Under the pieces are notes generated by a model, which worked only from the letters and a program-made list of their open reading frames with translations, ran no database searches and was not told the origin of the DNA. Below are positions 7,106 to 16,531 of a stretch of 43,818 nucleotides of DNA, one piece after another. The DNA comes from Legionellales bacterium (GTDB taxonomy: Bacteria > Pseudomonadota > Gammaproteobacteria > DSM-16500). Each line of letters begins with the position of its first letter. Position 1 is the stretch's first letter. The position numbers and the translations under genes were made by a program. The stretch covers positions 1-43,818 of the forward strand of contig CANJVW010000015.1 in assembly GCA_947478495.1 (NCBI GenBank). The letters run 5' to 3'.

Positions 7106-8242
7106 ATGCTAGGGAAATCCATTGCGTATCTTGCAACAGGCGATGAAATTTGCAACGGCGACATCCTCAATTCCAACGGACAAGAAATTGCCCTGCGACT
7201 AATCACTCACGATATGCCCATTGGGATGCATATGGCTGTCGCCGATCATCTCGAGCAGATGACAACGGCCATGCATTTTTTACTGCAACATCATCGCGCG
7301 CTGATTATAACAGGCGGTCTTGGTCCCACATCCGATGATTTAACACGTGACGTGGTGGCGCGTCTTTTAAATCGACCCTTAATTTTTAATGAACCGACCT
7401 GGGAATCCATCGTAGACCGTTTAAAAAAATTCGGGTATCACACGCCGCCCGAAAGCAATCGACAACAAGCCTTCTTTCCGGAGGGTGCGATCATTATCCC
7501 CAACCCCAATGGTACGGCATCCGGATTTTTAATCGAAACCGATGCGTACTGTATTTTTGTGCTGCCTGGTCCGCCTCTAGAATGTTTACCGATGATTGAT
7601 TATGCTGTGCTGCCTTTTTTATTAAAGCGACAATGGAGCAATACCATCTATTGTGAAAAATGGTTGTGTTTTGGTGTCAGCGAAGCACAGATTGCTGAAG
7701 AAATGGATCTCATCGCTGCGCCATTTCGCTGCAATACCGGATACCGTTATTGCTATCCTTACACCGAGGTTAAAATTTACTCGCATCATAAAATCGATAT
7801 CGATTTATTGCGTCCTCTGATAGAAAAAATGGTTGCGCCGCATATTGTAGGGGATGGCAAAACCACCGCCTCTGCATTATTAAAAAAAGAGTTACAGGCC
7901 CATCAAACACCTATTATTTTTTACGATCGCGCCACGGGAGGCTTACTCGAGGCGATGCTACAATCACCCAATCTTTATTCTTTTGTGCGATTTACTTCAA
8001 CAGACGACACAACAGATTCTTCTATCTTAATGGTAGTCATTTCAGGCTTAGGTGAATTTTGGCATCAAACACCCGCTGCAACACATACCACATTAACAGT
8101 CACCCTTCGAAAAAATAATGAAGAAATAGTTCGCTCTCAAGCGATTGCTTTGCGCGGGGATCGAGTGAAGCTGTATGCGGTGGAGTGGATTTCAAGAATG
8201 GTGTACGAACACACTTTATCCAACGCTCGGCATTCGAGATAA
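7106..8242 (+). CDS. cinA: CinA-family protein with degenerate C-terminal domain
   Basis: CinA proteins join an N-terminal MoCF/COG1058 nucleotide-binding domain (ADP-ribose pyrophosphatase-like) to a C-terminal nicotinamide-nucleotide amidohydrolase domain. Here the N-terminal domain is clear: ATGDEICNGDILNSNGQEIA, ITGGLGPTSDDLTRD and FVLPGPPLE. The last 115 or so residues match the amidase domain only faintly. The expected catalytic phrase with Ser-Cys-Thr-Gly-Gly is replaced by RATGGLLEAML, losing the nucleophilic serine. The total of 378 residues is shorter than the usual 400-425. Amidase activity is therefore doubtful, while the N-terminal domain may still work. The 3' end overlaps the convergent 1127-residue gene by 27 bases. 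Confidence 0.82.
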   Translation: MLGKSIAYLATGDEICNGDILNSNGQEIALRLITHDMPIGMHMAVADHLEQMTTAMHFLLQHHRALIITGGLGPTSDDLTRDVVARLLNRPLIFNEPTWESIVDRLKKFGYHTPPESNRQQAFFPEGAIIIPNPNGTASGFLIETDAYCIFVLPGPPLECLPMIDYAVLPFLLKRQWSNTIYCEKWLCFGVSEAQIAEEMDLIAAPFRCNTGYRYCYPYTEVKIYSHHKIDIDLLRPLIEKMVAPHIVGDGKTTASALLKKELQAHQTPIIFYDRATGGLLEAMLQSPNLYSFVRFTSTDDTTDSSILMVVISGLGEFWHQTPAATHTTLTVTLRKNNEEIVRSQAIALRGDRVKLYAVEWISRMVYEHTLSNARHSR

Positions 8243-11200
8243 TAATAAATCCAGTCTCTCATCTTTTCGCTTTTCAGGTAATTTCATGAGTGATGCTGAT
8301 GGTGACTTGAAAAACGTATATTGACTACCCTTTAAAAATGACCCTCCCATTGCATTAGCTGCTTTTTCTGCCGCTGTCGATAATGCATTAGGTGGAGCTT
8401 CTCGATCAATGTGTCGCGATAAATAAGCGTATATCGAATGCAATGAATAGCCACAGATAGACTTGTTATATAAGTCGATGCCTTGCAAATTAATATAAGA
8501 AACTATTTGATAAATATCTTTAAGAGTATAAGGCAAATAATCAGCGAGGCTTATCTCGCGCACTTCCTTTGGGCTTTTCAGTGTATTCAGCAGAAAAAAC
8601 CCCGCACAAAACACTGCCAATAGAGCAACAAGAATGCACCCAAATACAAACTGCAGACATGTATCGATCGCCCCAGCAAGCGTATGCAGCATTCTGCCCA
8701 ACGCGCCGAGCAACTTCAAGATCATCGCAAGATCTTCTTGGTAGCTTTGCTCCATCTCACGCCCCACCGCAGGCGATTGATTGGATGCGGCATACCATAA
8801 TGGACGGAGTAATAAATTAGGCAAAATCCAAGCGACACGCCAAAGCAACCACTCGCTATCTTTTTTGATATATTGATTATCAAAATAATGCAGCGCATCA
8901 GAAAAATCAACGGGGGATCGGTGTGCTTTTTTAAGAAGCGCATTGTACCGATCAAAGTCCTTCGATAGCTCATCCAAAAAAACCATCGCCTCTCTTCTAT
9001 TCTTAAAGATAAGATTTCCAGTATGCAGCATCTCAAGATCTTGGAAGCAGCGCACTTCAAGATCTTGGAAGAAACTCGTTTTTTTCTGTTCAAAAGGAAC
9101 ATGATTTGACGCCGCGCTCACAGCATTTATCTCATCAATTAGTTCGATGGATGAATGCAGTGATGTATCGCTAGGCCTAGCGTTCGTTCGCTCTTCATCC
9201 TTCCACCGCACGCCACTCTCTCCGCCTTCTTTTTGTATTGATTCTACCGATCCAAGGACCTGTCCCCAAGCGCCTGCTTGCAAGCTCATCAACATATATT
9301 CCGTGGCGCTATTCACAATAAAGCCTGGGTGTTGGAGTGATGCGGTCTCTCCCACGGACTGCAATTGATGCAAAGGAAATGTGAGCACCGTTGCTGGTAC
9401 AGAAAGGAAAATTTCGCCCGACTGGTGCCATTGCAGAATAGGTAATGGGATATTTGGCGTGTAATGCAACAATGACAATGCATGACCTACAGCCGTCAAT
9501 CCACAAACCCCAAAGGTGATTTTATTTAAATTTAACTCCGCAATAGCCTTTAGCATATCGCCTTCAATCACAGCATGAATTCCCGCTTCTGCTGCAACTA
9601 CCATCACTTTAAATGTTAGAAATGATGCGACCCCCTGATCAACCACACCGGTTATATCAAATTCTCCGCCCATCGCTGCATTCACATGACGCGGAAGCAA
9701 TGCGATCGGGTGCAGCACAGAAAACTGAGTCACCAACCCTATAAAAGCCGTTGTGCTGATAGCGAATGCAGGAATAGTGATAAGCGGCTGATCCCTAAAC
9801 ATCTTATCAAAAATTTCCGCTGGGATGACCACCATATTGGATAACACATTCGCCACAGAAGGAATGCGCGGTTGCTTCCAAGGTATAGCGCGCACTATCA
9901 TCTGACCCGCGCCCCGAGGGAGATCTTCTGTCGCCGGTTGATTCAATACGCCTTGCTGACTGCCTTTCATCTCTTTATATTTTTCAGTTAAAAGCGCTTC
10001 GTATTCCTCATCTGATGGATTCCAAAAAGAAAAACTCATTTTTGCATTCAATTTACTAAAGATGGATAAAACACTTGAGAAAAATTCAACGGCACAGCTT
10101 CCCAAGAAGGAACCCGATAAATAGGAGGAGCATATCCCATTAAAATAATTATCGCCGCCGCCCTCAACACCGCTACCCCAAAAAAGATTGGGCGGATTTC
10201 TAGAGAGCTCATTTAAAAGATCCCTATGTACTGCTTGGCTTTCGTTATCGATGTTCTTGCTATATTTTTGTATCAAATGATCAGCATTGGTTGTCATTCC
10301 CCATAGACGTCTCAAGAGAGAACCATGATGATGAAAATAGGTCACCCATTGGTCGATGCTTTTGGCAGCACGCTGATCATCTGTCTTCGACCTAAGTAAT
10401 GTTTCAATGCAGTAAACAACGCATGACACAAAAGAAAAAATAATATGGCATGCTGTCAATACAAGCTCTAAAATCAAGGTCAAAGGAAGCGCTACAAGGA
10501 GAGCCGCCGCACAGGCAGCCGCCGCCAAAATACCGAGCACCATCTCTCCTATTAAATGGCCTGGCGTCATCATTTTTATAGGCTGTGACCCTTCGTGTTT
10601 CTGCTCTAACGCGCTCTCTTTCTTTATTAAGAAATCTAACATCTGCCCAACTGATTCCAGATCGCTTAGTTCATCTGCATAAAGAGAAAGAGGGATATCA
10701 ACAAAAGCCTGATCCGATACATTCTTCGGCTCATTAAAATTAAAATCGATTGATTTTAATAGCGATAGATCGATCGCTTGACGGCTATTATTAGTTGTCA
10801 CACCTGCCAACGACTTACGAAACTGCACCTCACTTTCTATATCCGATAACGCTTCTTTTGCAGGATGTGATTTTAAACTCAACGAACCATTGGGAATGAA
10901 ACGATCCACTACCTTCTTGCCGTGGTGAGCGATGCATGCAATTTGATTCGCGATGAAATCACCTAACGCCGGCAAATCAGTGCTTCCGTCAATTGAACCC
11001 TGTTGCACGCAAAATAATTGCTGTATTTTATCTTGAGAGGCGCGACTTCCTGCTCGATCAATAGCAGCCATAAAAGACGTTGTATTTTCTTCTAGTATCT
11101 CTCTTAAATCTTTCGCTTCCTTGCTACCACCATCCAATACTGCTATCAGGTTCGTATGGCATGCCTTGACTTGCTTGCGCAATAATTTTAACGGATCTTC

Positions 11201-11599
11201 TATTTTAGCGTGATTATTGGTCCATTCCTCTAGCGCGACCAATGGTGTGACACACGATTGAACCTGACGCATCCACCCCTCTATTGCTCTCTCATCAGGC
11301 ACATGCTCACTTAGGCAGCCGTCATGATCAAACAAGTGAGGATCAAATGTTCTTTTGCGAAAATACTGTGCGCACCCCGACTGCAAAATACCTGCATACG
11401 CATTTTCATTAGAGGTGATATGTTTTTGTGGGAACAACTGAAGAAATGCTTTTGCTTTTTCTCGATCGACGCGAACAACAACATCCACAATACGCGTGGA
11501 ATCTGGATTTTGCTTATCCTGTTCTTGACACACCCTGATCGAATGTTGATTGATTTCAATTGTTTTTGTCGACTTAGAGTCGCTAGATGAAGCCGCCAT
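8216..11599 (-). CDS. Large multi-segment membrane protein of unknown function
   Basis: I do not recognise this 1127-residue protein. It begins with a soluble, acidic-basic mixed region of about 345 residues without a signal peptide. A strongly hydrophobic pair of segments follows at about 350-376 and 378-400. Weaker hydrophobic stretches lie near 606-628, 653-675 and 693-745, with a strong one at about 978-1006. A 15-bp direct repeat in the DNA produces FQDLE twice near residues 844-856. The regions after the hydrophobic pair and before the last segment look loosely alike, perhaps an old internal duplication. Size, internal membrane segments and lack of family resemble large effectors of intracellular Legionellales, which is inference only. 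It lies 28 bases downstream of tadA on the same strand and may share its transcript. Confidence 0.75.
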   Translation of the reverse strand: MAASSSDSKSTKTIEINQHSIRVCQEQDKQNPDSTRIVDVVVRVDREKAKAFLQLFPQKHITSNENAYAGILQSGCAQYFRKRTFDPHLFDHDGCLSEHVPDERAIEGWMRQVQSCVTPLVALEEWTNNHAKIEDPLKLLRKQVKACHTNLIAVLDGGSKEAKDLREILEENTTSFMAAIDRAGSRASQDKIQQLFCVQQGSIDGSTDLPALGDFIANQIACIAHHGKKVVDRFIPNGSLSLKSHPAKEALSDIESEVQFRKSLAGVTTNNSRQAIDLSLLKSIDFNFNEPKNVSDQAFVDIPLSLYADELSDLESVGQMLDFLIKKESALEQKHEGSQPIKMMTPGHLIGEMVLGILAAAACAAALLVALPLTLILELVLTACHIIFSFVSCVVYCIETLLRSKTDDQRAAKSIDQWVTYFHHHGSLLRRLWGMTTNADHLIQKYSKNIDNESQAVHRDLLNELSRNPPNLFWGSGVEGGGDNYFNGICSSYLSGSFLGSCAVEFFSSVLSIFSKLNAKMSFSFWNPSDEEYEALLTEKYKEMKGSQQGVLNQPATEDLPRGAGQMIVRAIPWKQPRIPSVANVLSNMVVIPAEIFDKMFRDQPLITIPAFAISTTAFIGLVTQFSVLHPIALLPRHVNAAMGGEFDITGVVDQGVASFLTFKVMVVAAEAGIHAVIEGDMLKAIAELNLNKITFGVCGLTAVGHALSLLHYTPNIPLPILQWHQSGEIFLSVPATVLTFPLHQLQSVGETASLQHPGFIVNSATEYMLMSLQAGAWGQVLGSVESIQKEGGESGVRWKDEERTNARPSDTSLHSSIELIDEINAVSAASNHVPFEQKKTSFFQDLEVRCFQDLEMLHTGNLIFKNRREAMVFLDELSKDFDRYNALLKKAHRSPVDFSDALHYFDNQYIKKDSEWLLWRVAWILPNLLLRPLWYAASNQSPAVGREMEQSYQEDLAMILKLLGALGRMLHTLAGAIDTCLQFVFGCILVALLAVFCAGFFLLNTLKSPKEVREISLADYLPYTLKDIYQIVSYINLQGIDLYNKSICGYSLHSIYAYLSRHIDREAPPNALSTAAEKAANAMGGSFLKGSQYTFFKSPSASLMKLPEKRKDERLDLLLSRMPSVG

Positions 11600-11627
11600 A
11601 CCGTCTCCCGCATTTCTCTCTCTTTTT

Positions 11628-12077
11628 TTATCGTTTTGCCCGAAAAAAACGGGTTAACAGCTCTCCACATTGCACATATAATACGCTATCCGTATAAATA
11701 ATCCTATGGTTTAGCGAAGACATACTATCCACTTGAAAAGCAGAGAGCATAGCGCCCGACTTCGGATCTTTTGCGCCAAACACGACGCGCGCCACGCGCG
11801 CATGAATGATGGCACCCAAACACATTAAGCAAGGCTCGAGTGTTACGTAGAGCGTTGTATTGGGTAATCGGTAATTGTCGAGCGCTTTGGCGGCATGACG
11901 CAACGCCACTATTTCCGCATGTGCAGTGGGATCGCAGGTGGTGATAGGCTGATTCCAGCCGCGCGCAATCAATTGATCATCACGCACCAGCACTGCACCG
12001 ACAGGCACCTCATCCTGCTGCAAGGCTTCTTGCGCACAGTCTAACGCATGTTGCATCCAGTATTCATCAGAGATCAC
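11628..12077 (-). CDS. tadA: tRNA adenosine(34) deaminase TadA
   Basis: TadA converts the wobble adenosine of tRNA-Arg(ACG) to inosine. The zinc/catalytic motifs are HAEIVALR (His ligand and catalytic Glu) and PCLMCLGAI (two Cys ligands), with DPTAHAE and VVFGAKDPKSGA typical of TadA. A GTG start at 12077 is chosen: it gives VISDEYWMQHAL, which aligns with the known N-terminus, and AGGTG lies about 7 bases upstream. Longer readings run into the palindromic repeat at 12113-12197. The protein is 149 residues long. guaA lies upstream on the same strand. Confidence 0.93.
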   Translation of the reverse strand: MISDEYWMQHALDCAQEALQQDEVPVGAVLVRDDQLIARGWNQPITTCDPTAHAEIVALRHAAKALDNYRLPNTTLYVTLEPCLMCLGAIIHARVARVVFGAKDPKSGAMLSAFQVDSMSSLNHRIIYTDSVLYVQCGELLTRFFRAKR

Positions 12078-12112
12078 GCTAATACACCTACTACTTAAAA
12101 CTACGAATCTGC

Positions 12113-12197
12113 CATCCTGAGCCCTTCGCTTTATTCGAGCGCAAACTCCATGAAGGATCTCTTCATTGGGACAAGATCCTTCGCTTTGCTCAGGATG
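12113..12197. repeat. Palindromic repeat between guaA and tadA (family R5)
   Basis: CATCCTGAGC (12113-12122) pairs with GCTCAGGATG (12188-12197), and GAAGGATCT near 12152-12160 pairs with AGATCCTTC near 12174-12182. The sequence is the TCATCCTGAGC...GAAGGATC type found dispersed between genes in many bacteria. It carries no gene and may act as a processing or termination structure between guaA and tadA. Confidence 0.7.
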
Positions 12198-12221
12198 ACA
12201 ATATGAATACAAACAACTGCG

Positions 12222-13793
12222 TTACTCCCACTCAATGGTTGCAGGTGGCTTGCTGGATATATCATATACGACGCGTGAAATCCCAGGCACTTCATTGATG
12301 ATCCGGCGAGAAACCCCTTCTAAAAAAGGATGAGGTAGTCGCGCACTGTGTGCCGTCATAAAATCGACTGTTTGCACTGCACGGATAGCAACGACGTGCT
12401 CATAGGATCTCGCGTCTCCCAGCACACCCACGGATTTAATCGGTAAAAAAACCACAAACGCTTGGCTAACTTGATCATACAGATGATGCTTTCTTAATTC
12501 ATCAATGAAAATAGCATCCGCTAATCGTAAGGTATCCACATAAGAACGCTTCACTTCGCCGAGCACGCGTATCCCAAGACCCGGTCCTGGAAAAGGATGT
12601 CGATTTAATAAAACCGATGGCAATCCCAATTCTATTCCTAACTTAATGACTTCATCTTTAAATAATTGACGCAGGGGCTCCAATAACTGAAAGGGCATTT
12701 TTTCCGGCAAGCCACCGACATTATGATGCGACTTAATGAGATGCGATGCGCCACCTGTTTTAGTATCAGCCGATTCAATCACATCCGAATAAATGGTCCC
12801 TTGCGCAAGCCATTTAACGCCGTCTAATTTTTTCGCCTCACGCTCAAAGACATCGATAAACAATTTTCCAATGATTTTACGCTTCTCTTCAGGATCGGAT
12901 ACACCTGTTAACTCTTCAAAAAAGATATCCACTGCATTGACCGTGATTAAGCGCAGTCCCATATTTTTTGAAAACAACCCCTGCACTTCTCGCGCTTCAT
13001 GCAAACGCAATAAACCGGTGTCCACAAAAATACAGGTTAACTGATCGCCAATCGCACGATGTAATAGTCCCGCCACCACAGACGAATCCACGCCGCCTGA
13101 CAACCCGAGTATCACAGCGTCTTTGCCCACTTGTTTTTGAATATCCTGAATCGATTCAGCCACAATAAGTTGAGGTGTCCAGCACGGTTCGCATTCGCAA
13201 ATCTCTAATACAAATCGCTCCAACATGCGTGCACCCGATAATGTATGAGACACTTCCGGATGAAATTGAAGTCCGTAAAAACGGCGTCCCTCATCAGCGA
13301 TCCCGATAATGTCGCAATTATCAGAACTAGCAATGCAAGAAAAATGCCGTGGCAAAACAGAAACATGATCACCGTGACTCATCCAGACATCTAACGATGC
13401 AACTCCCTTCGCTTGATCATCGGTAATATTATCCAATAATCGAGAGGGATGCTTGATGGTGACTTTCGCAAACCCAAATTCGCGACTTTCACCTCTCTCA
13501 ACTGTCCCGCCCAATTGCACCGCCATGGTTTGCAATCCATAACAAATTCCCAATACGGGACACCCTCGGGTAAAGACACTCTTTGGCGCACGAATAGAAT
13601 CGGATTCCAGCACGCTTTCTGGTCCACCCGATAAAATAATACCATTGGGTTTAAAATGCTGAATCGCATCATCTGACATATGAAAAGGGTGGATTTCACA
13701 ATACACACCCATATCTCGAACACGGCGTGCGATCAATTGAGTATACTGCGAACCAAAATCAAGTATTAAAATACGTTGTGCATGATAAATCAT
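12222..13793 (-). CDS. guaA: GMP synthase (glutamine-hydrolysing)
   Basis: GuaA aminates XMP to GMP, the last step of guanine nucleotide synthesis. The class I glutamine amidotransferase domain fills the first 200 residues, with the nucleophile in [10 protein letters not shown] and the His-Glu pair in [10 protein letters not shown]. The ATP pyrophosphatase domain has the P-loop [13 protein letters not shown] near residues 227-239. The C-terminal dimerisation domain ends in PPATIEWE, the conserved terminus. The length of 523 residues is normal. The ATG overlaps the guaB stop by four bases, so the two steps IMP to XMP to GMP are translationally coupled. Confidence 0.97.
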   Translation of the reverse strand: MIYHAQRILILDFGSQYTQLIARRVRDMGVYCEIHPFHMSDDAIQHFKPNGIILSGGPESVLESDSIRAPKSVFTRGCPVLGICYGLQTMAVQLGGTVERGESREFGFAKVTIKHPSRLLDNITDDQAKGVASLDVWMSHGDHVSVLPRHFSCIASSDNCDIIGIADEGRRFYGLQFHPEVSHTLSGARMLERFVLEICECEPCWTPQLIVAESIQDIQKQVGKDAVILGLSGGVDSSVVAGLLHRAIGDQLTCIFVDTGLLRLHEAREVQGLFSKNMGLRLITVNAVDIFFEELTGVSDPEEKRKIIGKLFIDVFEREAKKLDGVKWLAQGTIYSDVIESADTKTGGASHLIKSHHNVGGLPEKMPFQLLEPLRQLFKDEVIKLGIELGLPSVLLNRHPFPGPGLGIRVLGEVKRSYVDTLRLADAIFIDELRKHHLYDQVSQAFVVFLPIKSVGVLGDARSYEHVVAIRAVQTVDFMTAHSARLPHPFLEGVSRRIINEVPGISRVVYDISSKPPATIEWE

Positions 13794-14944
13794 TTAAGGT
13801 AATCCCCCTCGACCTGATAGTTAGGCGCTTCTTTCGTAATTTGAACATCATGAACATGGCCTTCGCGCACACCGGAATGCGTCACCTGAATGAATTCGGG
13901 GCGAGCACGCATTGTCGCAATATCCGCACAACCCGTATAACCCATTCCCGAACGTAACCCGCCCATGAGTTGCGCAATCACTCCATCAATACTCCCTTTG
14001 CAAGGTACACGTCCCTCAACACCTTCCGGAACAAGCTTATCCATCGCGCTGACTCCATCTTGAAAATACCGATCGCTTGAGCCGTGACGAGCGCTCATCG
14101 CACCCAATGATCCCATGCCGCGATACGCTTTATAGGAACGCCCATGATAAAAATCGGTTTCACCGGGCGCCTCATCTGTTCCTGCAAACAAGCTACCGAT
14201 CATGACAGCCGATGCGCCCGCTGCAATCGCTTTACAGATATCGCCAGAATAACGAATACCACCATCTGCAATAATGCCAACAGAAGTTCCTTGCAATGCT
14301 TGTCTCACATCAGAGATCGCCGTTAACTGAGGAACACCCACGCCCGTCACGATACGCGTGGTACAAATGGATCCGGGACCAATGCCCACTTTAACCATAT
14401 CCGCACCCACATCAGCGAGCGCTTTAGCTGCATCTGCTGTTGCAATATTGCCTGCCATTAAAGCCACAGCGGGATACGCCTTTTTCATCCATGCAACGCG
14501 CTGAATCACGCCTGTTGAATGACCATGGGCTGTATCAACCACGATCACATCTGCACCAGCTTCGATGAGCGAGGCGACCCGCTCTTCGGATTCCACGCTC
14601 ACGCCGATCGCAACACCAACCCGCAAGCGCCCCAGCGTATCGCAACAAGCGGATGCACCCATTCCTGCCGCAGGAAAGGCTTTAACGGCCCTGACCTCAG
14701 CCGCTTGTTGTGCAATGCTCATGTTTTTATGCAAAATACCCATCCCGCCCTGTAACGCAATCGCGATCGCTAAGCGAGACTCAGTGACCGTATCCATGGC
14801 GGACGCTAAAAGGGGAATATTGAGTGCGATATGGGGTGTTAGGGCTGTTTTTAAATCAGCGTCTTTTGGTAAAATGTGGGACTCGCCTGGCAGCAATAAT
14901 ACATCATCGAATGTTAACGCTTGTGCTCGCAATCGCATGCTCAC
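13790..14944 (-). CDS. guaB: IMP dehydrogenase lacking CBS domains
   Basis: GuaB oxidises IMP to XMP with NAD+, the committed step to GMP. The barrel is complete: [11 protein letters not shown] near the N-terminus, ASAMDTVTE, the catalytic loop [11 protein letters not shown] with Cys194, [11 protein letters not shown], and the flap region [11 protein letters not shown]. The usual tandem CBS (Bateman) module, about 120 residues inserted after the first barrel part, is absent: the sequence passes from residue 88 or so straight to [11 protein letters not shown]. This explains 384 residues instead of about 490. CBS-less enzymes are known elsewhere and remain catalytic, but lose that route of nucleotide control. 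GAGGTG lies just before the ATG. Confidence 0.95.
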   Translation of the reverse strand: MSMRLRAQALTFDDVLLLPGESHILPKDADLKTALTPHIALNIPLLASAMDTVTESRLAIAIALQGGMGILHKNMSIAQQAAEVRAVKAFPAAGMGASACCDTLGRLRVGVAIGVSVESEERVASLIEAGADVIVVDTAHGHSTGVIQRVAWMKKAYPAVALMAGNIATADAAKALADVGADMVKVGIGPGSICTTRIVTGVGVPQLTAISDVRQALQGTSVGIIADGGIRYSGDICKAIAAGASAVMIGSLFAGTDEAPGETDFYHGRSYKAYRGMGSLGAMSARHGSSDRYFQDGVSAMDKLVPEGVEGRVPCKGSIDGVIAQLMGGLRSGMGYTGCADIATMRARPEFIQVTHSGVREGHVHDVQITKEAPNYQVEGDYLK

Positions 14945-14976
14945 CTCTGTTTTTTTTAGGATGGAATTGATGGAGT

Positions 14977-14982
14977 ATTATA
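14977..14982 (-). promoter_or_regulatory. -10 element of the guaBA promoter
   Basis: On the minus strand a perfect TATAAT lies 33 bases ahead of the guaB ATG, in the divergent gap to xseA. The -35 region is weak. A plus-strand TATGAT at 15016-15021 could serve xseA. Confidence 0.45.
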
Positions 14983-15036
14983 CAGATTTATAAAAAAATA
15001 ACACCCTCTTTAAAATATGATAGGCTTAGCATCCCT

Positions 15037-16242
15037 ATGAACTCAATCGACCTCGGGCAAGCCCAAGAAATCTATACGATCACGCGGCTCAACCGCGAGG
15101 CGCGGTCGTTGCTTGAAGAACACTTTTTCTCCCTCTGGGCAGAAGGTGAAATATCCAATTTTTCAGCTCCACAGTCGGGACATTGGTACTTTTCATTAAA
15201 AGACGCGGGCGCCCAAATTCGCTGCGCGATCTTTAAATCACAGAATCGCAGCATGATACTCCCGAAAGACGGTATGAAAGTCTTGGTCAGGGGACGCATC
15301 AGCCTTTATGAAGGCCGAGGCGACTTTCAGTTGCTGGTTCAACATATTGAAGACGCGGGTGTCGGTCAATTACAGAAAGCGTTTGATGCGCTAAAGAAAA
15401 AGTGTGCCGCCAAAGGCTTCTTTGATACCGCACACAAAAAACCCTTGCCCAACATCCCCAAAACAGTCGGGATCATTACCTCACCGACCGGTGCTGCGAT
15501 TCGCGATATTTTGCATGTATTAAAACGCCGCTTTCCGTCCTTGCCTGTGATCCTGTATCCGACCGCGGTCCAAGGCAATGCAGCGGCTCCTCATATTGTC
15601 GACATGATTCAAACCGCAAACCAAAGAAAAGAATGTGATATCTTAATCCTTGCGCGCGGCGGTGGATCGCTTGAGGATTTATGGCCATTCAATGAAGAAA
15701 TCGTCGCAGAAGCCATTTTCCAGAGCGCTATCCCTATTATCACCGGTGTGGGACACGAAATTGATTTTACCATCGCGGATTTTGTTGCGGATTGTCGCGC
15801 ACCCACGCCGTCTGCTGCTGCTGAAATCATCACGCCCGATACGACAGAGCTGCTCGCAACGATCAACTATCATCAAAAACACCTTTTCAATAAAATCACA
15901 CGATTTTTCCAACAATACCAACAACACCTGGATGTGTTAGACAAACAACTGCAACGTGAACACCCTGCGCAACGCTTACGCCTTCAATCTGATCAGCTCA
16001 ATAGATTAGAAATCGCGCTCATTCAATTACAAAATAAACTTATTCAAACCAAACAATCCGAGCTAACCTTGCGCTGCGCTCAACTCGATGCATTGAGCCC
16101 TCTCGCTGTACTAAAAAGAGGATTTTCTATTGCAACTACACCTAAAGACCATGCTATTATCCGCAACTCGAATCAGGTACAAGCCGACGATCTAATTGAT
16201 CTGCAGCTTATGAAAGGTATTGTTCAATGCAAAGTAGTTTGA
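15037..16242 (+). CDS. xseA: Exodeoxyribonuclease VII large subunit
   Basis: XseA and XseB form the single-strand-specific exonuclease VII used in repair. The N-terminal OB fold includes WAEGEISNFSAPQSGHWYFS. The catalytic part contains GIITSPTGAAIRDIL, ILARGGGSLEDLWPFNEE and GHEIDFTIADFVAD. A coiled-coil region rich in Gln and Leu covers about residues 265-350, and the C-terminus has LAVLKRGFSIAT. At 401 residues it is slightly shorter than the E. coli protein. xseB is not adjacent. The ATG at 15037 fits the family N-terminus. Confidence 0.95.
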   Translation: MNSIDLGQAQEIYTITRLNREARSLLEEHFFSLWAEGEISNFSAPQSGHWYFSLKDAGAQIRCAIFKSQNRSMILPKDGMKVLVRGRISLYEGRGDFQLLVQHIEDAGVGQLQKAFDALKKKCAAKGFFDTAHKKPLPNIPKTVGIITSPTGAAIRDILHVLKRRFPSLPVILYPTAVQGNAAAPHIVDMIQTANQRKECDILILARGGGSLEDLWPFNEEIVAEAIFQSAIPIITGVGHEIDFTIADFVADCRAPTPSAAAEIITPDTTELLATINYHQKHLFNKITRFFQQYQQHLDVLDKQLQREHPAQRLRLQSDQLNRLEIALIQLQNKLIQTKQSELTLRCAQLDALSPLAVLKRGFSIATTPKDHAIIRNSNQVQADDLIDLQLMKGIVQCKVV

Positions 16243-16279
16243 TCATCTATTGTCACTCTGACAAACCTTTCTCCGGTGT

Positions 16280-16440
16280 GGCCATTTACCCCCTTTTCAG
16301 AGGGGGTCGGCGCACGCCTTTTGTGCGACGGGGGGATTTGCTCTTTGATCGCTACGTTTCTATGCTTCATTTCAAAAAGCAAATCCCCCTGGCTCGCATA
16401 AAACGCTCGCCGACCCCCTTTAAAAAGGGGGTAAATGGCC
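16280..16440. repeat. 161-bp palindromic repeat downstream of xseA (family R3)
   Basis: GGCCATTTACCCCCTTTT at 16280 is mirrored by the complementary sequence ending at 16440. The arms match for roughly 65 bases each, including GGGGGTCGGCG and GGGGGATTTGCT, around a central spacer. No gene is inside; open frames on both strands are by-products of the palindrome. It may terminate xseA transcription or be a mobile miniature element. Confidence 0.75.
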
Positions 16441-16526
16441 CCGACAGTTTTTCTAATCACTGTTCCAAGGCGGGATTTGTCGTAATGACAAGGAAGAGGT
16501 TGGCAAGATTTATCGGGGTGACAGAT
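16441..16526. repeat. Degenerate R2-family repeat before mfd
   Basis: On the minus strand this reads CTGTCACCCCGATAAATC, then AATCCCGCCTTGGAACAG and GTGATTAGAAAAACTGTCGG. These match the unit at 6698-6782 (CCCCGAAAAATCCCGCCC ... GTGATTAGAAAAATTGTCGG). It abuts the R3 palindrome and ends six bases before the mfd start. Confidence 0.6.
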
Positions 16527-16531
16527 AGCAT

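Noticed and set aside
8722-9102. Second reading frame inside the 1127-residue gene
   Set aside because: Out-of-frame shadow with atypical composition; the long frame continues unbroken through it.
11311-11670. Minus-strand frame overlapping the start of the 1127-residue gene and the end of tadA
   Set aside because: It crosses two real genes out of frame and shows no protein-like pattern.
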